Positions 1-12,164 of a stretch of 64,000 bases of DNA are shown one piece after another. The DNA is taken from contig NZ_SMCP01000003.1 of the NCBI RefSeq assembly GCF_004342725.1, forward strand, positions 39,066 through 103,065. Reading direction: 5' to 3'. A program made the position numbers and the translations under genes. This DNA is from Testudinibacter aquarius (GTDB lineage Bacteria > Pseudomonadota > Gammaproteobacteria > Enterobacterales > Pasteurellaceae). The notes beneath the pieces are model-generated. The model saw only the letters and a list, made by a program, of their open reading frames with translations, was not told the DNA's origin and ran no database searches. Position 1 is the first letter of the stretch. Each line of letters opens with the position of its first letter.

Positions 1-138
1 ATCTTTGATCATAAAAATCCGCACCTCAATCGTTTAGTTTTGTAATCTAGCTTTTGGGGTGCAGCTCAGGAACCGTACTTTGCTGTTTTTTCATTCTCCT
101 TAAAACTTTACCCAAATCACATTTTCCGCTTTTGCCGC

Positions 139-167
139 TTGTCGCCGCCGGTTATCTTGCTTATACT
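139..167 (+). promoter_or_regulatory. sigma-70 promoter of thiC
   Basis: A -35 box TTGTCG at 139-144 and a -10 box TATACT at 162-167 are separated by 17 bases. The predicted transcription start, near 174, coincides with the first base-paired strand of the TPP riboswitch, as expected for a riboswitch leader. The 138 bases before it show only a USS-like sequence near 73-82 and no gene. Confidence 0.6.
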
Positions 168-173
168 CGCCTC

Positions 174-262
174 TCTTGTCGGAGTGCCAATCATGATTGG
201 CTGAGACCGTAAATCGGGATCCGTGGAACCTGCTCGGGTTAAGACCTGCGAAGGGAACAAGT
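174..262 (+). promoter_or_regulatory. TPP riboswitch (THI element)
   Basis: The conserved parts of the thiamine pyrophosphate aptamer are present in order: closing stem CTTGTC (175-180) with GAACAAG (255-261), GGAGTGCC (181-188), CTGAGA (201-206), and GAACCTG...GGTTAAGACCTGCGAAGGGAA (226-257). It precedes thiC and should reduce its expression when TPP is plentiful. A 7-bp AATCATC/GATGATT stem with a large loop and a short T-rich tail (about 264-297) could be the expression platform. About 130 bases separate that stem from the thiC start, so termination is more plausible than direct masking of the ribosome site, but I could not fold it. Confidence 0.95.
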
Positions 263-356
263 CAATCATCACCTTATTTTTCAAACCGATGATTTTCTCT
301 GATCGCTAAACCGCACTTTGTTGCTGTTTCACATGCGACAATTGCCGTTTACCTGA

Positions 357-2348
<1,992 letters not shown>

Positions 2349-2384
2349 CGCTTTCGCTAACGGCGGCAGGCTGCTTGCTTGTCG

Positions 2385-2852
2385 CTATTTTTGCAGATAA
2401 TCCAACACCAGCTGAGCATGATCTTTGGTTTTAAATTGATCAAACACCTGCTCAATCACACCGTTTTCATCAATCAAAAAACTGATCCGATGGATTCCGT
2501 CATAAGTACGTCCCATAAATTTTTTCTCACCCCACACGCCGAATTGCTCGGCAACTTGATGATCAGGATCGGACAACAAGGTAAAATTCAGTGCTTTTTT
2601 CTCAACAAAATTGTGTAATTTCGCCGGTAAATCCGGGCTAACTCCCAGAATTACTACGCCTAGCTGCGCCAATTCTGCTTTATTATCGCGCAGATCACAG
2701 GCTTGCGTAGTGCAACCTGGTGTCAAGGCTTTCGGGTAAAAATAAACCAGTACTTTACGCCCTCGAAAATCAGACAGCTTCACGCTCTCCGCGTCTTGAT
2801 TCAACAGGCTGAACTCTGGTGCCAACGTACCGCACTTTAAGATAGATAACAT
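2385..2852 (-). CDS. bcp: thioredoxin-dependent thiol peroxidase (Bcp/PrxQ)
   Basis: A cytoplasmic peroxiredoxin that reduces hydrogen peroxide and organic peroxides using thioredoxin. The 155-residue protein carries the PrxQ motif TPGCTTQAC, with peroxidatic Cys47 and resolving Cys52 five residues apart, as in E. coli Bcp. AAGGAG stands just upstream of the ATG. It is convergent with thiC, with only 36 bases between the stop codons, and is divergent from dapA. In E. coli bcp is also close to dapA, so the neighbourhood fits. Confidence 0.95.
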   Translation of the reverse strand: MLSILKCGTLAPEFSLLNQDAESVKLSDFRGRKVLVYFYPKALTPGCTTQACDLRDNKAELAQLGVVILGVSPDLPAKLHNFVEKKALNFTLLSDPDHQVAEQFGVWGEKKFMGRTYDGIHRISFLIDENGVIEQVFDQFKTKDHAQLVLDYLQK

Positions 2853-3034
2853 TACTTTCTCCTTATTTTTTCCATTTTATGTTGTTCAAATTTATCACTA
2901 AAGCACACTTTTTTCACTTTTTTTGATTTATATGCAGGAAAATAGAAAAAGCACTTGCAAACTGTCGTCATTTTGGCAATCTAAGTTAAAATTTTCATCA
3001 ATAAAACCAACAGAAAATCTACAGGAGAAGTTTT

Positions 3035-3934
3035 ATGTCGGCCAGCAACCCTCTATTTTCAGGCAGTATCGTTGCCTTAGTCACCCCAATGGATAGTGCC
3101 GGAGAAGTCAATTACAGCGAATTGGAAGCCCTTGTCAATTTCCATATTGAAGCCGGAACCGATGCCATCGTTTCCGTCGGCACCACCGGTGAATCCGCCA
3201 CACTCAGCATTGATGAAAATGTAAAGGTTATATTGAAGACCGTGGAATATGCAGCAGGACGAATTCCAATTATTGCCGGCACAGGCGCCAACGCCACCAG
3301 CGAAGCGATCACCATGACCAAACTACTGCACGGCAGCGGTGTTACTGGTTGTCTATCAGTGGTGCCTTACTACAACAAACCAACCCAAGAAGGCATGTTC
3401 CAACACTTTAAAGCGATTGCCGAAAGCACCGACCTACCACAAATTCTGTACAACGTACCGGGACGCACCGGCAGCGATCTGAAACCAGAAACTGTTGCCC
3501 GCCTAGCAAAAATCCCAAATATCGTCGGCATCAAAGAAGCCACTGGTGACGTCAGCCGGGTTACAACCATTAAAGCATTGGCAGGAGAAGATTTCATCGT
3601 ACTGAGCGGCGATGACGCCACCGGTCTAGAAGCAATGAAAGCGGGCGGCGAAGGCGTGATCTCCGTCACCAACAACGTTGCCGCCGCCGACATGGCAAAA
3701 ATGTGCCACTTCGCCCTCAACGGTGATTTTGCCCAAGCCGATGAAATCAACAACCGCTTAATGCCACTGCACAAAGACTTATTTGTCGAATCCAACCCGA
3801 TTCCGGTCAAATGGGCATGTTACAAAATCGGCTTAATCAGCAACCCATTCCTGCGCCTGCCGCTGACCGTATTGAGCGAACAAGCCCAACCGATCGTGAC
3901 TGCTGCACTACAAAGTGCCGGATTGCTGGAATAA
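3035..3934 (+). CDS. dapA: 4-hydroxy-tetrahydrodipicolinate synthase
   Basis: Catalyses the first committed step of lysine and diaminopimelate synthesis, condensing pyruvate with aspartate semialdehyde. The 299-residue TIM barrel shows the catalytic set: Thr50-Thr51 in VGTTGE, Tyr139 in ILYNVPGRT, Arg144, and the Schiff-base Lys167 in VGIKEAT. CAGGAG precedes the ATG. It is monocistronic, followed by a strong hairpin terminator. It supplies diaminopimelate for peptidoglycan. Confidence 0.97.
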   Translation: MSASNPLFSGSIVALVTPMDSAGEVNYSELEALVNFHIEAGTDAIVSVGTTGESATLSIDENVKVILKTVEYAAGRIPIIAGTGANATSEAITMTKLLHGSGVTGCLSVVPYYNKPTQEGMFQHFKAIAESTDLPQILYNVPGRTGSDLKPETVARLAKIPNIVGIKEATGDVSRVTTIKALAGEDFIVLSGDDATGLEAMKAGGEGVISVTNNVAAADMAKMCHFALNGDFAQADEINNRLMPLHKDLFVESNPIPVKWACYKIGLISNPFLRLPLTVLSEQAQPIVTAALQSAGLLE

Positions 3935-3970
3935 TGTTATTACTATAACGTCTTACATCCCTTAAAAATT

Positions 3971-4000
3971 CACCGCAGCATTAATGCTGCGGTGTTTTAT
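3971..4000 (+). terminator. rho-independent terminator of dapA
   Basis: CACCGCAGCA and TGCTGCGGTG form a near-perfect stem around a short loop, directly followed by a T-rich run. It lies 36 bases after the dapA stop. Confidence 0.85.
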
Positions 4001-4066
4001 TATCTATTGCTATTTATTGATGAATAACAAAACCGTACTTTGACAACCATAAAACACCTTCCCTCA

Positions 4067-5728
4067 TCACTTCGCAAACAACAACAGTAAGACAGCCAGC
4101 ACTTGTGGTGAGATGATGCGCATAAACATCACCAGTGGATAGACGGTTGCGTAAGAGAGGGCGGCGGCTCCACTATTCTCTTTGATGCCGTTGGCAAATG
4201 CCAATGCCGGTGGATCGGTCATGGAGCCGGCGAGCAGTCCGCTTAAGGTAAGGTAGTTCATTTTGCCGTAGATGCGGGCGATGACCCCGGTGACCATCAA
4301 CGGAATAAAGGTAATAATGGCGCCATACATCATCCACTCCATGCCACTACCGCTTAACAAGGTGTCGAGGAAGTGTGCACCGGCTTTTAAGCCGACTACC
4401 GATAAGAAGAGGACTATCCCGATTTCACGCAATGCCAGATTGGCACTCGGTGGCATAAACCAGTAAAGTTTGCCGATGCTGCCGATTCGCGCCAAAATAA
4501 GCGCCACCACTAACGGCCCACCCGCCAAGCCCAATTTTAAGGCAACCGGGAAGCCCGGCAGAGCGATTGGAATCGATCCGACTAGCACGCCCAACAGAAT
4601 CCCGATAAACACCGGTAGCATTTGCACCTGTTGTAATTTTTGCTGCGCATTACCGATCACTGCGGTTACGGCTTCGATGGCGTCGAGACGTCCGACCAAA
4701 TTCAACACATCCCCGAATTGCAAACTGGTATTGCTGGTTGGCACCAACTCAATCCCGGCACGGTTTAAACGTGAAATCACCACTTCGTATTTCTGTTTTA
4801 TTTTCAGATCACGAATTTTTTTACCCAGCGCCTGTTCGTTAGTGACCACCACCCGTACAGAACGCAATTCCGTACCACGCGTAGAAAGCGACTCTTTCAC
4901 AATTTCGCCCACCACCAACTGCACTCGATGCAAATCCGGCATATCACCGACCAAGTGCATAATATCGCCCAACTCCACTTGTGTATCCGCATGCGGCACG
5001 ATCAACTCATCACCACGTTTTAAACGGGAACACAGCACATTTTTGGCTTCGAATCCTGGAATATCGCGAATTTTTAAACCGCTGATGTTCGGATTGCTCA
5101 GCTTCACATTCAAGCTGCTGAGGCTTTCTTTGTCATGCCCCGACTCTTTTTCAAACTGTCGGTGTTCCTCATCAATTTTAATCTTGAAGAACAAGCGAAT
5201 CAGCCAAATCGCCAATAGAATACCGCAGATCCCAAACGGATAAGCAATTGCATATGCCATCCCCATGGTTTCGGTGATGTTGGTCATGCCCAGCTCTGCC
5301 AGAATTTGCTGCCCGGCCCCTAAAGACGGGGTGTTGGTCACCGCGCCAGAGAAAATCCCGAGAATAATCGGCAATTCAACACCAAACAATAGGTGCAACA
5401 CAACCACCAGCAGTGCGCCCAGCAACACAATCATCAACGCAAACAGATTCAGTTTCAGCCCAGATTGCCGCAATGAAGCAAAAAAGCCGGGACCAACTTG
5501 AATCCCGATTGTGTACACAAACAGGATCAAGCCGAATTCCTGAATAAAGTGCAGGGTATGAGATTCGAGGGTCAACCCATATTTATAGGTGAAATGTCCG
5601 ACCAAAATTCCGCCGAACAACACCCCACCGATACCGATTCCAATCCCTCTGATCTTTAAATGCCCCAACCACAATCCGATCACGGCAACCAAAGCCAGTA
5701 GGCTAATCGTGATAGCAATATCACTCAT
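4067..5728 (-). CDS. yidE: YidE/YbjL-family (AAE) membrane transporter
   Basis: A 553-residue inner-membrane protein of the aspartate:alanine-exchanger superfamily with two copies of the YidE/YbjL duplication domain. Hydrophobic blocks cover about residues 1-180 and 370-553. Between them are two RCK_C (TrkA-C-like) soluble domains, about residues 205-355, with repeated patterns such as [11 protein letters not shown]. It is alignable with E. coli YidE along its whole length, including [15 protein letters not shown] and the [12 protein letters not shown] segment. The substrate is not established for YidE. TAGGAG precedes the start. It is divergent from the ABC exporter gene that follows. Confidence 0.9.
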   Translation of the reverse strand: MSDIAITISLLALVAVIGLWLGHLKIRGIGIGIGGVLFGGILVGHFTYKYGLTLESHTLHFIQEFGLILFVYTIGIQVGPGFFASLRQSGLKLNLFALMIVLLGALLVVVLHLLFGVELPIILGIFSGAVTNTPSLGAGQQILAELGMTNITETMGMAYAIAYPFGICGILLAIWLIRLFFKIKIDEEHRQFEKESGHDKESLSSLNVKLSNPNISGLKIRDIPGFEAKNVLCSRLKRGDELIVPHADTQVELGDIMHLVGDMPDLHRVQLVVGEIVKESLSTRGTELRSVRVVVTNEQALGKKIRDLKIKQKYEVVISRLNRAGIELVPTSNTSLQFGDVLNLVGRLDAIEAVTAVIGNAQQKLQQVQMLPVFIGILLGVLVGSIPIALPGFPVALKLGLAGGPLVVALILARIGSIGKLYWFMPPSANLALREIGIVLFLSVVGLKAGAHFLDTLLSGSGMEWMMYGAIITFIPLMVTGVIARIYGKMNYLTLSGLLAGSMTDPPALAFANGIKENSGAAALSYATVYPLVMFMRIISPQVLAVLLLLFAK

Positions 5729-5917
5729 AACATCTCCTATAGATTATTTATAAAAATGAACTGGCGCTATTATACTCGTGTTGTCTGGCTAAAAGTTTGT
5801 TATAGTGCAAACTTTTAAAACAAACTCAATATTTTTTACAGAAAAATTTTAGCTTTTTGTTAAACTTTTTCACCATTTGAGAATCAAATGCTTACTATAT
5901 GTTAAATCTGGATTTTT

Positions 5918-7702
5918 ATGAATTTACGACAAGAACTTTTTGACTCGGCGCTCTGGTTGGCTCAGGCTTTTTTTGGCAGCTTTTTGTTTTTAATCATCCT
6001 CACCATGTTGCTGATCAAATTCAGCCGTTGGGGCAAGCAATTTTGGCAATTGACGGCGGATTATATTGATCTTAAAAACAATCTGAAAGCCATTATTCTC
6101 TTTATGGTCATTGTGCTGCTGTCATTAATGGCGGTGCGCTTGAGCGTGTTGTTTTCGAATTGGTACAATACGATGTACACCGCATTGCAAGAAATGAATG
6201 TGAATACGTTCTGGAGTTCAATTGCATTGTTTACTGTGTTAGCAAGCATTCATATTGTACTCAGTTTAACCAATTTTTATTTATCACAACGTTTTATTAT
6301 TCAATGGCGCATTAAATTAAATCAGCGATTTATTGATCGATGGACGGCAAACCGCACTTATTATAAAACCCAATACAGCTACAACCAACTCGATAACCCC
6401 GATCAACGGATTCAACAAGATATTCAATCTTTTGTCGCCAGCACACTCAGTTTTTCCACCGGATTGATCAGCGCAATTACCTCCATTGTGGCATTCACCT
6501 TGATCCTATGGAACCTATCAGGGCCACTCTCGGTCTTTAACGTCGAGATTCCGCACGGCATGGTGTTTATCTCGTTTAGCTACGTCTTAATCGCCTCACT
6601 GTTTGCTTTTAAAATCGGACGTCCATTGATTAACTTAAATTTTTTGAGTGAAAAATTGAATGCAAACTACCGCTATTCGCTGATTCGAATCAAAGAATAT
6701 GCCGAAAGCATTGCATTTTATAAGGGCGAAAAAACTGAGCGCAATATTTTGCTGAACCAGTTTGATCAAGTGATTGCCAATGTTTGGCAGATTGTGTATC
6801 GAACCCTGAAATTCTCTGGTTTCAACTTTGTGGTCAGCCAAACCTCGGTGATTTTTCCATTTCTGATTCAAGCCGGTCGCTTTTTTAGCCAACAAATTTC
6901 GTTAGGCGATTTAATGCAAACCGCCAATGTATTCGGTCAATTGGACAGCGCCCTCTCCTTTTTCCGCAATTCATATGACAATTTTGCCTCGTATAAAGCC
7001 ACATTGGATCGTCTGACCGGCTTTAACAGTGCCATGCGCAGCGCTGAGCAATTGCCAATGCCGACCATTCACGAACATTCGGATCGCTTGCAAGTCAGCA
7101 ATTTAACAGTGAAGACCCCGACGTACACCACGTTAATCAAGCAATTAACCCTCGATCTCCGACCAGATAGCCGTTTGCTGATTCAAGGTCCTTCTGGTGT
7201 CGGTAAAACCACGTTGTTACGAACCTTTGCCGGGTTATGGGCATACGCCGACGGTGAAATCGCGACACCAAGCAATGCGCTGTTCCTGTCACAAAAACCG
7301 TATTTGCCGCAAGGCAGCTTATTGGCTGCATTATATTACCCCAATGAAGCGCCGGAAAAAGCCGATTATCAACATGAGGAAGCAGTGTTACAGAAAGTCG
7401 CATTAGCACATTTGAGCGAAAAACTGACCCGCAATGAGGAGTGGAGCCAAATTCTGTCGTTGGGCGAACAACAACGCATTGCGTTTGCCCGGGTATTATT
7501 GAACAAACCGCAAATTATCTTTTTAGACGAAGCCAGCGCCAGTATGGATGAAGGCTTGGAAGACGCAATGTATCGCCTACTGCTGCAAGAACTGCCAAAC
7601 AGCACCGTGATCAGCGTCGGCCATCGCTCTACGTTGAAACGCTTCCATACCAACCTGCTACATATTGAACAGGACGGCGGTTGGTACTTGGAAAACGTAT
7701 AA
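5918..7702 (+). CDS. SbmA/BacA-like ABC transporter with fused ATPase (YddA-type)
   Basis: A half-transporter of 594 residues. The N-terminal half is a membrane domain of the SbmA/BacA family (about residues 1-330); the C-terminal half is an ABC ATPase. Walker A is GPSGVGKTT near residue 423. The signature is the degenerate LSLGEQQR near 511, as in YddA and the peroxisomal ABCD group. Walker B is IIFLDE near 533. Relatives move peptides, bleomycin-like antibiotics or cobalamin, but the substrate here is unknown. It is transcribed divergently from yidE and ends at a USS-pair terminator. The ribosome site is weak, so the start could be slightly off. Confidence 0.85.
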   Translation: MNLRQELFDSALWLAQAFFGSFLFLIILTMLLIKFSRWGKQFWQLTADYIDLKNNLKAIILFMVIVLLSLMAVRLSVLFSNWYNTMYTALQEMNVNTFWSSIALFTVLASIHIVLSLTNFYLSQRFIIQWRIKLNQRFIDRWTANRTYYKTQYSYNQLDNPDQRIQQDIQSFVASTLSFSTGLISAITSIVAFTLILWNLSGPLSVFNVEIPHGMVFISFSYVLIASLFAFKIGRPLINLNFLSEKLNANYRYSLIRIKEYAESIAFYKGEKTERNILLNQFDQVIANVWQIVYRTLKFSGFNFVVSQTSVIFPFLIQAGRFFSQQISLGDLMQTANVFGQLDSALSFFRNSYDNFASYKATLDRLTGFNSAMRSAEQLPMPTIHEHSDRLQVSNLTVKTPTYTTLIKQLTLDLRPDSRLLIQGPSGVGKTTLLRTFAGLWAYADGEIATPSNALFLSQKPYLPQGSLLAALYYPNEAPEKADYQHEEAVLQKVALAHLSEKLTRNEEWSQILSLGEQQRIAFARVLLNKPQIIFLDEASASMDEGLEDAMYRLLLQELPNSTVISVGHRSTLKRFHTNLLHIEQDGGWYLENV

Positions 7703-7709
7703 AAGCCAC

Positions 7710-7752
7710 AAAGTGCGGTTTGAACTTGGGTTATACCGCACTTTCTTTTTTT
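7710..7752 (+). terminator. USS-pair terminator after the YddA-type exporter gene
   Basis: AAAGTGCGGT and ACCGCACTTT stand in inverted orientation about 15 bases apart and are followed by CTTTTTTTC. Head-to-head uptake signals that double as terminators are a known Pasteurellaceae arrangement. Confidence 0.8.
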
Positions 7753-7758
7753 CATTCA

Positions 7759-8493
7759 TTTAAAATTTAACTATCGAGTTTCGCCGATGGCGACTTACTT
7801 TTTTGATTCACAAAATCATAAATGATTTTGTTCACCCTACGGGTCGTTGCCAAAGGCAACGCTCAAAAGCTATCGCTTTTGTGCTTGTACAAAAAAAGTA
7901 AGCAAAAAAATACACCCCAGTTGTAGTGCTGATCTTCGCCTTTGCTAATTTCTACGGTCAATTTGTAAACTTGCCTGCTACGCAGGCTCCGGACACAACA
8001 AATTGACCTTGAAATCTTCACGCAAACGCTCAGGCACTACAGATGGGGAATTGAAAACCAACCGCACCGCACTTTGATTTTTCTATTTATAATTAAGTCG
8101 TTATATCTTGGGCGCATTCAATGCGCCCCTACATTTAGGGCAATACTTCCGTCACAATTAAAATCTTGTATTCTGCGTCGTGTTCTTCGGGTTCCCTCAT
8201 GAACTGCCTGAGCGTGTGTGACATTTGTAGGGAAATTTTTTTGTTTGAGCGCAGCGAGTCTGCCTGCGAAGCAGGCGCATTAAAAATTTTCCGTTAAGCA
8301 AATTCACACTAAGCGAAGATCAGCAGTTCATTAGGGTGTGCTTTCTTTTGCCTACTTTTTTGTACAAGCACAAAAGCGATAGCTTTTGAGCGTTGCCTTT
8401 GGCAACGACCCGTAGGGTGAACAAAATCATTTATGATTTTGTGAATCAAAAAAGTAAGTCACCATCGGCGAAACCCGATAGTTAAATTTTAAA
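7759..8493. repeat. long inverted repeat with 181-base arms, non-coding
   Basis: The left arm 7759-7939 and the right arm 8313-8493 are near-identical reverse complements, both ending in TTTAAAATTTAAC at the outer edge and GCTGATCTTCGC at the inner edge. Each arm contains nested small palindromes: ACAAAATCATAAATGATTTTGT, GTTGCCAAAGGCAAC and AAAAGCTATCGCTTTT. The 373-base spacer has further hairpins (GCCTGCTACGCAGGC, GCCTGCGAAGCAGGC, GCGCATTCAATGCGC) and one USS near 8086. I see no convincing open reading frame. It fills most of the 900-base gap between the exporter gene and htpG. It could be a non-autonomous mobile element or a pair of inverted intergenic repeats. Confidence 0.8.
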
Positions 8494-8529
8494 CGAAAAG
8501 TGTAAATCAAACCAAACCGCACTTTTCCC

Positions 8530-8557
8530 CTTGAAATCCCCCCAACCGCTCCCATAT
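8530..8557 (+). promoter_or_regulatory. sigma-32 heat-shock promoter of htpG
   Basis: The -35 element CTTGAAA (8530-8536) and the -10 element TCCCATAT (8550-8557) are separated by 13 bases. This fits the sigma-32 consensus CTTGAAA-N11-16-CCCCATNT at all but one base. The predicted start near 8564 leaves about 42 bases of leader before htpG. Confidence 0.8.
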
Positions 8558-8605
8558 CTAATCCTAACCAAATTTTGTTTAACTAAAGAAAAATAGGAAA
8601 CAACA

Positions 8606-10492
8606 ATGAGCAATAATCAAGAAACCCGTGGTTTTCAATCTGAAGTCAAACAGTTACTGCAACTGATGATTCACTCCCTCTATTCCAATAAAGAAATTTT
8701 CCTGCGCGAGCTGATTTCCAACGCCTCCGACGCAGCGGATAAATTGCGCTTCAAAGCTCTGTCCGCCCCGGAATTATACGAAGGCGACGGCGATCTGAAA
8801 GTGCGGGTCAGCGCCGACAAAGACAAAGGCACCTTGACCATCAGCGATAACGGCATCGGCATGAACCGTGAGCAAATCATCGATCACCTGGGCACAATTG
8901 CCAAATCCGGCACCAAAGAATTTCTTAACAGCTTGGGGGGGGATCAAGCCAAAGACAGCAAATTGATCGGACAATTCGGGGTCGGTTTCTACTCTGCCTT
9001 TATCGTTGCCGACAAAGTCACGGTGAAAAGCCGTGCCGCCGGGGAAAGTGCGGTTCAGGGCGTGTTGTGGCAGTCTGCCGGCGAAGGCGAATATGACGTC
9101 GCCGATATCGAAAAAGCCGATCGCGGCACCGAAATCACCTTACACTTACGCGAAGATGAAAAAGAGTTTTTAGACGACTGGCGCTTGCGTCAAATCATCA
9201 GCAAATATTCCGATCATATTGATCTGCCGGTCGAGCTACTGGTCAAAGAGTTCGATGATGAAGGCAAAGAAAGCGGCGTAAAATGGGAAAAAATCAACAA
9301 AGCACAAGCGTTGTGGACCCGCAATAAAACCGAGATCAGCGACGAAGAATATCAAGAGTTCTACAAGCATCTCAGCCACGATTTCAGCGATCCGCTGCTG
9401 TGGGCGCACAATCGCGTCGAAGGCAAACAAGAGTACACCAGCCTGCTGTATCTGCCGACCAAAGCGCCTTGGGATCTGTTCAACCGCGAACATAAACACG
9501 GCTTGAAGCTGTATGTGCAACGGGTGTTTATTATGGACGATGCCGAACAATTTATGCCGAACTACCTGCGTTTCGTCAAAGGCTTGATCGATTCCAACGA
9601 TCTGCCGCTGAACGTGTCGCGTGAACTGTTGCAAGACAACAAAGTCACCGCTGCGCTGCGCAAAGCCCTGACCAAACGTGCCTTGGGCATGATTGAAAAA
9701 TTGGCAAAAGATGAAGATAAACAAAAATACCAAAACTTCTGGCAAGAGTTCGGCTTGGTGCTGAAAGAGGGATTGGCGGAAGATCACACCAATCAGCAAG
9801 AAGTGGCTAAACTGCTGCGCTTTGCTTCCACTCACAACGACAGCAGCGAGCAAAACGTCTCATTGCAAGACTACGTTGCACGCATGAAAGAGGGGCAGAA
9901 AGCCATTTATTACATCACCGCCGACAGCTACATCGCCGCCAAAAACAGTCCGCACTTGGAACTGTTTAATAAAAAAGGCATCGAAGTTTTGCTGCTGTCC
10001 GACCGGATTGACGAGTGGGCATTGGGCTATTTCAACGAATTTGACGGCAAACCGCTGCAATCGGTGACCAAGTCCGATTTGGATCTGGGCGATCTGGCCG
10101 ATAAAGCGCAAGAAGAAGCACAAAAAGAGCAGGATAAAAACTTCGGTTCATTTATCGAGCGGGTGAAAGGCTACTTGGGCGAGCGGGTAAAAGAGGTGCG
10201 TTTGACTCATCGCCTGAGCGATACCCCAGCGATTGTCTCCACCGACAACGATCAAATGACCACGCAAATGGCAAAACTGTTCGCCGCCGCCGGACAACCG
10301 GTACCGGAAGTGAAATATACGTTTGAGTTGAATCCTGAGCATCCGCTGGTCAAGAAAACCGCAGATACTGCCGATGAGAATGCCTTTGGCGAATGGGTCG
10401 AGCTGCTGTTCGACCAAGCGATGCTATCCGAACGTGGTGCCTTGGAGAACCCGACAGCATTTATCAAACGCATCAATAAACTGCTGGCGTAA
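8606..10492 (+). CDS. htpG: molecular chaperone HtpG (Hsp90 family)
   Basis: The bacterial Hsp90, an ATP-driven dimeric chaperone in the cytoplasm. The 628-residue length is normal. The N-terminal GHKL ATPase fold is seen in [15 protein letters not shown], the DNGIGM motif and the [11 protein letters not shown] lid segment; middle and C-terminal dimerisation domains follow. AGGAAA precedes the ATG. Regulation by sigma-32 is supported by the promoter just upstream. A run of eight G residues (8935-8942) encodes the Leu-Gly-Gly-Asp stretch and is in frame here. A USS-pair terminator follows. Confidence 0.97.
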   Translation: MSNNQETRGFQSEVKQLLQLMIHSLYSNKEIFLRELISNASDAADKLRFKALSAPELYEGDGDLKVRVSADKDKGTLTISDNGIGMNREQIIDHLGTIAKSGTKEFLNSLGGDQAKDSKLIGQFGVGFYSAFIVADKVTVKSRAAGESAVQGVLWQSAGEGEYDVADIEKADRGTEITLHLREDEKEFLDDWRLRQIISKYSDHIDLPVELLVKEFDDEGKESGVKWEKINKAQALWTRNKTEISDEEYQEFYKHLSHDFSDPLLWAHNRVEGKQEYTSLLYLPTKAPWDLFNREHKHGLKLYVQRVFIMDDAEQFMPNYLRFVKGLIDSNDLPLNVSRELLQDNKVTAALRKALTKRALGMIEKLAKDEDKQKYQNFWQEFGLVLKEGLAEDHTNQQEVAKLLRFASTHNDSSEQNVSLQDYVARMKEGQKAIYYITADSYIAAKNSPHLELFNKKGIEVLLLSDRIDEWALGYFNEFDGKPLQSVTKSDLDLGDLADKAQEEAQKEQDKNFGSFIERVKGYLGERVKEVRLTHRLSDTPAIVSTDNDQMTTQMAKLFAAAGQPVPEVKYTFELNPEHPLVKKTADTADENAFGEWVELLFDQAMLSERGALENPTAFIKRINKLLA

Positions 10493-10513
10493 TCTCTTTA
10501 AGCCTTAAAGCAT

Positions 10514-10552
10514 AAAGTGCGGTCAAGTCTGATGATTTGACCGCACTTTTTA
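10514..10552 (+). terminator. USS-pair terminator after htpG
   Basis: AAAGTGCGGTCAA at 10514-10526 pairs with TTGACCGCACTTTTT ending near 10551. The 13-bp stem has a 10-base loop and a T-run. It can also act on the opposite strand for the lipid operon ending at 10584. Confidence 0.85.
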
Positions 10553-10583
10553 GTATATGCGCTTGAGCGTCTTAAACAGAGTG

Positions 10584-11540
10584 TTAAAAATAGGTATAAC
10601 GCACCAGATGGAAAAATACCGGTGCGGCAAACAGCACTGAATCAATGCGATCCATAATGCCACCGTGACCGGAAATCATCGTGCCCCAATCTTTGGCGCC
10701 CATGCTGCGTTTGACAGCTGACAGCGACAAACCACCAAGAAAGCCACAAATCACTATCACTAACGAAAACAGCGCAGCATAGCCGATACTGAACGGCGTG
10801 ATCCACCAAAGTGCGGTACCGATCGCCACCGCAATCGCACCACCACCGAACAAGCCTTCTACTGTTTTGCTCGGGCTGACATTCGGTGCCAATTTATGTT
10901 TGCCGAACAATTTACCGACCACATATTGAAATACATCACTCAACTGCACCACAATTAACAGATACATCAACAGCAACAAGCCTTGCCCCTGAAACTCCAA
11001 GTTCTGTAACAATAACAGTGCCGGTGCGTAACTGAGGCAATAAATCGTCAACATCATGCCCCACTGGATTTTGGTGGTGCGCTCAAAAAAGGCCTGCGTA
11101 TCGCCGGATAACGCCTGAATTGCCGGCAGAATCAAAAAGCCGTACACCGGCAAGCACATCACAAACAGTCCGTACCATTCAATGCCGATCAACCAATATT
11201 GCAGTGGAATGGCGACATAAAAACAGAACACCAGCGCCCAATAATCGGCACGACGGGTCGGCGTCAGGGTGATAAATTCGCGCAGGGCGAAAAACGAGAG
11301 CAAACCGTATAACACCAACGTTGCCACTTTACCAAAAATAAAGCACAGCACTAAAATCGCCACCATCCCCCACCAGGCATTAATCCGATGGTTCAGGTTA
11401 TCGATCACATCACCGCTTTTTTTATACGCCAGCCAACGTCCGATAACGGTTGCAATCAGCAATAATGCCAACATCCCGCTCAGCACCCACCAAAATTTGC
11501 TCGGAATGCTGTTCACGGCTTCACTTAAAAAATTCAACAT
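10584..11540 (-). CDS. CdsA-family phosphatidate cytidylyltransferase (YnbB-like)
   Basis: A polytopic membrane enzyme of 318 residues. The C-terminal part carries the CDP-diglyceride synthetase signature SAVKRSMGAKDWG...SGHGGIMDRIDS, so it likely makes CDP-diacylglycerol from phosphatidate and CTP. The overall layout resembles E. coli YnbB more than housekeeping CdsA. It is the last gene of a four-gene operon, 9 bases after the acyltransferase gene, with TAGGAG overlapping that gene's end. The acyltransferase could supply its substrate and the CDP-alcohol transferase could use its product. The true lipid product is unknown. Confidence 0.85.
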   Translation of the reverse strand: MLNFLSEAVNSIPSKFWWVLSGMLALLLIATVIGRWLAYKKSGDVIDNLNHRINAWWGMVAILVLCFIFGKVATLVLYGLLSFFALREFITLTPTRRADYWALVFCFYVAIPLQYWLIGIEWYGLFVMCLPVYGFLILPAIQALSGDTQAFFERTTKIQWGMMLTIYCLSYAPALLLLQNLEFQGQGLLLLMYLLIVVQLSDVFQYVVGKLFGKHKLAPNVSPSKTVEGLFGGGAIAVAIGTALWWITPFSIGYAALFSLVIVICGFLGGLSLSAVKRSMGAKDWGTMISGHGGIMDRIDSVLFAAPVFFHLVRYTYF

Positions 11541-11549
11541 CGGCAGCTC

Positions 11550-12164
11550 CTATTTTGCTGATTGCGGCAAAGGTTGTGACAAGGCGATCACCGCTTGTCT
11601 GGCTTGGTGTAAGAACTCGGCTTTATCCCATTTTACATCAACCTGTAACGGCTCGCCAAAAGTGACCGAGCAGGTAAACGGCAGCGGTAAAAATGCACCT
11701 TTCGGCAAACTGCGACCAGTGTTATCCAGATAAATCGGCACCAGCTCCACTTGCGGATAACGCTGTCGCAAGTGATATAATCCTGATTTAAACCCTGCCG
11801 GTTGGCTTTCGGCAGAGCGAGTGCCTTCCGGGAAAAGAATCAGCGAATCCCCTTGCTCAAGTGCGGTATACAGCGGCTGCAACGGATCATCGCTGTTGCC
11901 CTCACGATCAATCATCACCACATTCAGCGCTTTTTTGGCAATCAAACCGCGCAGTCCACCCTTATCCCAATAATCTTTTGCCGCAACCGGGCGAATTTTG
12001 GCACGAAATTCCGCATTAAAAGACGACCAAATTGCCAGCGTATCCAAATGGCTGGTATGATTGGCAAAATAGATCCGCTGTTGTCCACTGGGCAAGTTAT
12101 TGCGCCAATGGGGATAGGCGCCGATCAACAGTTTGGTTAGCGTAGCAAGTAAGGAGGCAATCAT
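11550..12164 (-). CDS. PlsC-family 1-acylglycerol-3-phosphate acyltransferase
   Basis: A 204-residue acyltransferase with the HX4D box as NHTSHLD at residues 35-41 and the substrate motif FPEGTRS further on, both diagnostic of the PlsC/GPAT superfamily. It probably acylates lysophosphatidate or a related lysolipid at the inner membrane. It is shorter than E. coli YnbC, which has an extra hydrolase domain. Its ATG overlaps the stop of the CDP-alcohol transferase gene in an ATGA, indicating translational coupling. GGAGG lies just upstream. Confidence 0.87.
   Translation of the reverse strand: MIASLLATLTKLLIGAYPHWRNNLPSGQQRIYFANHTSHLDTLAIWSSFNAEFRAKIRPVAAKDYWDKGGLRGLIAKKALNVVMIDREGNSDDPLQPLYTALEQGDSLILFPEGTRSAESQPAGFKSGLYHLRQRYPQVELVPIYLDNTGRSLPKGAFLPLPFTCSVTFGEPLQVDVKWDKAEFLHQARQAVIALSQPLPQSAK

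Noticed and set aside
4470..5243. A 257-codon open frame opposite the YidE-type transporter
   Set aside because: A shadow of a conserved gene on the other strand; rich in Thr, Ser and Pro as expected for antisense translation.
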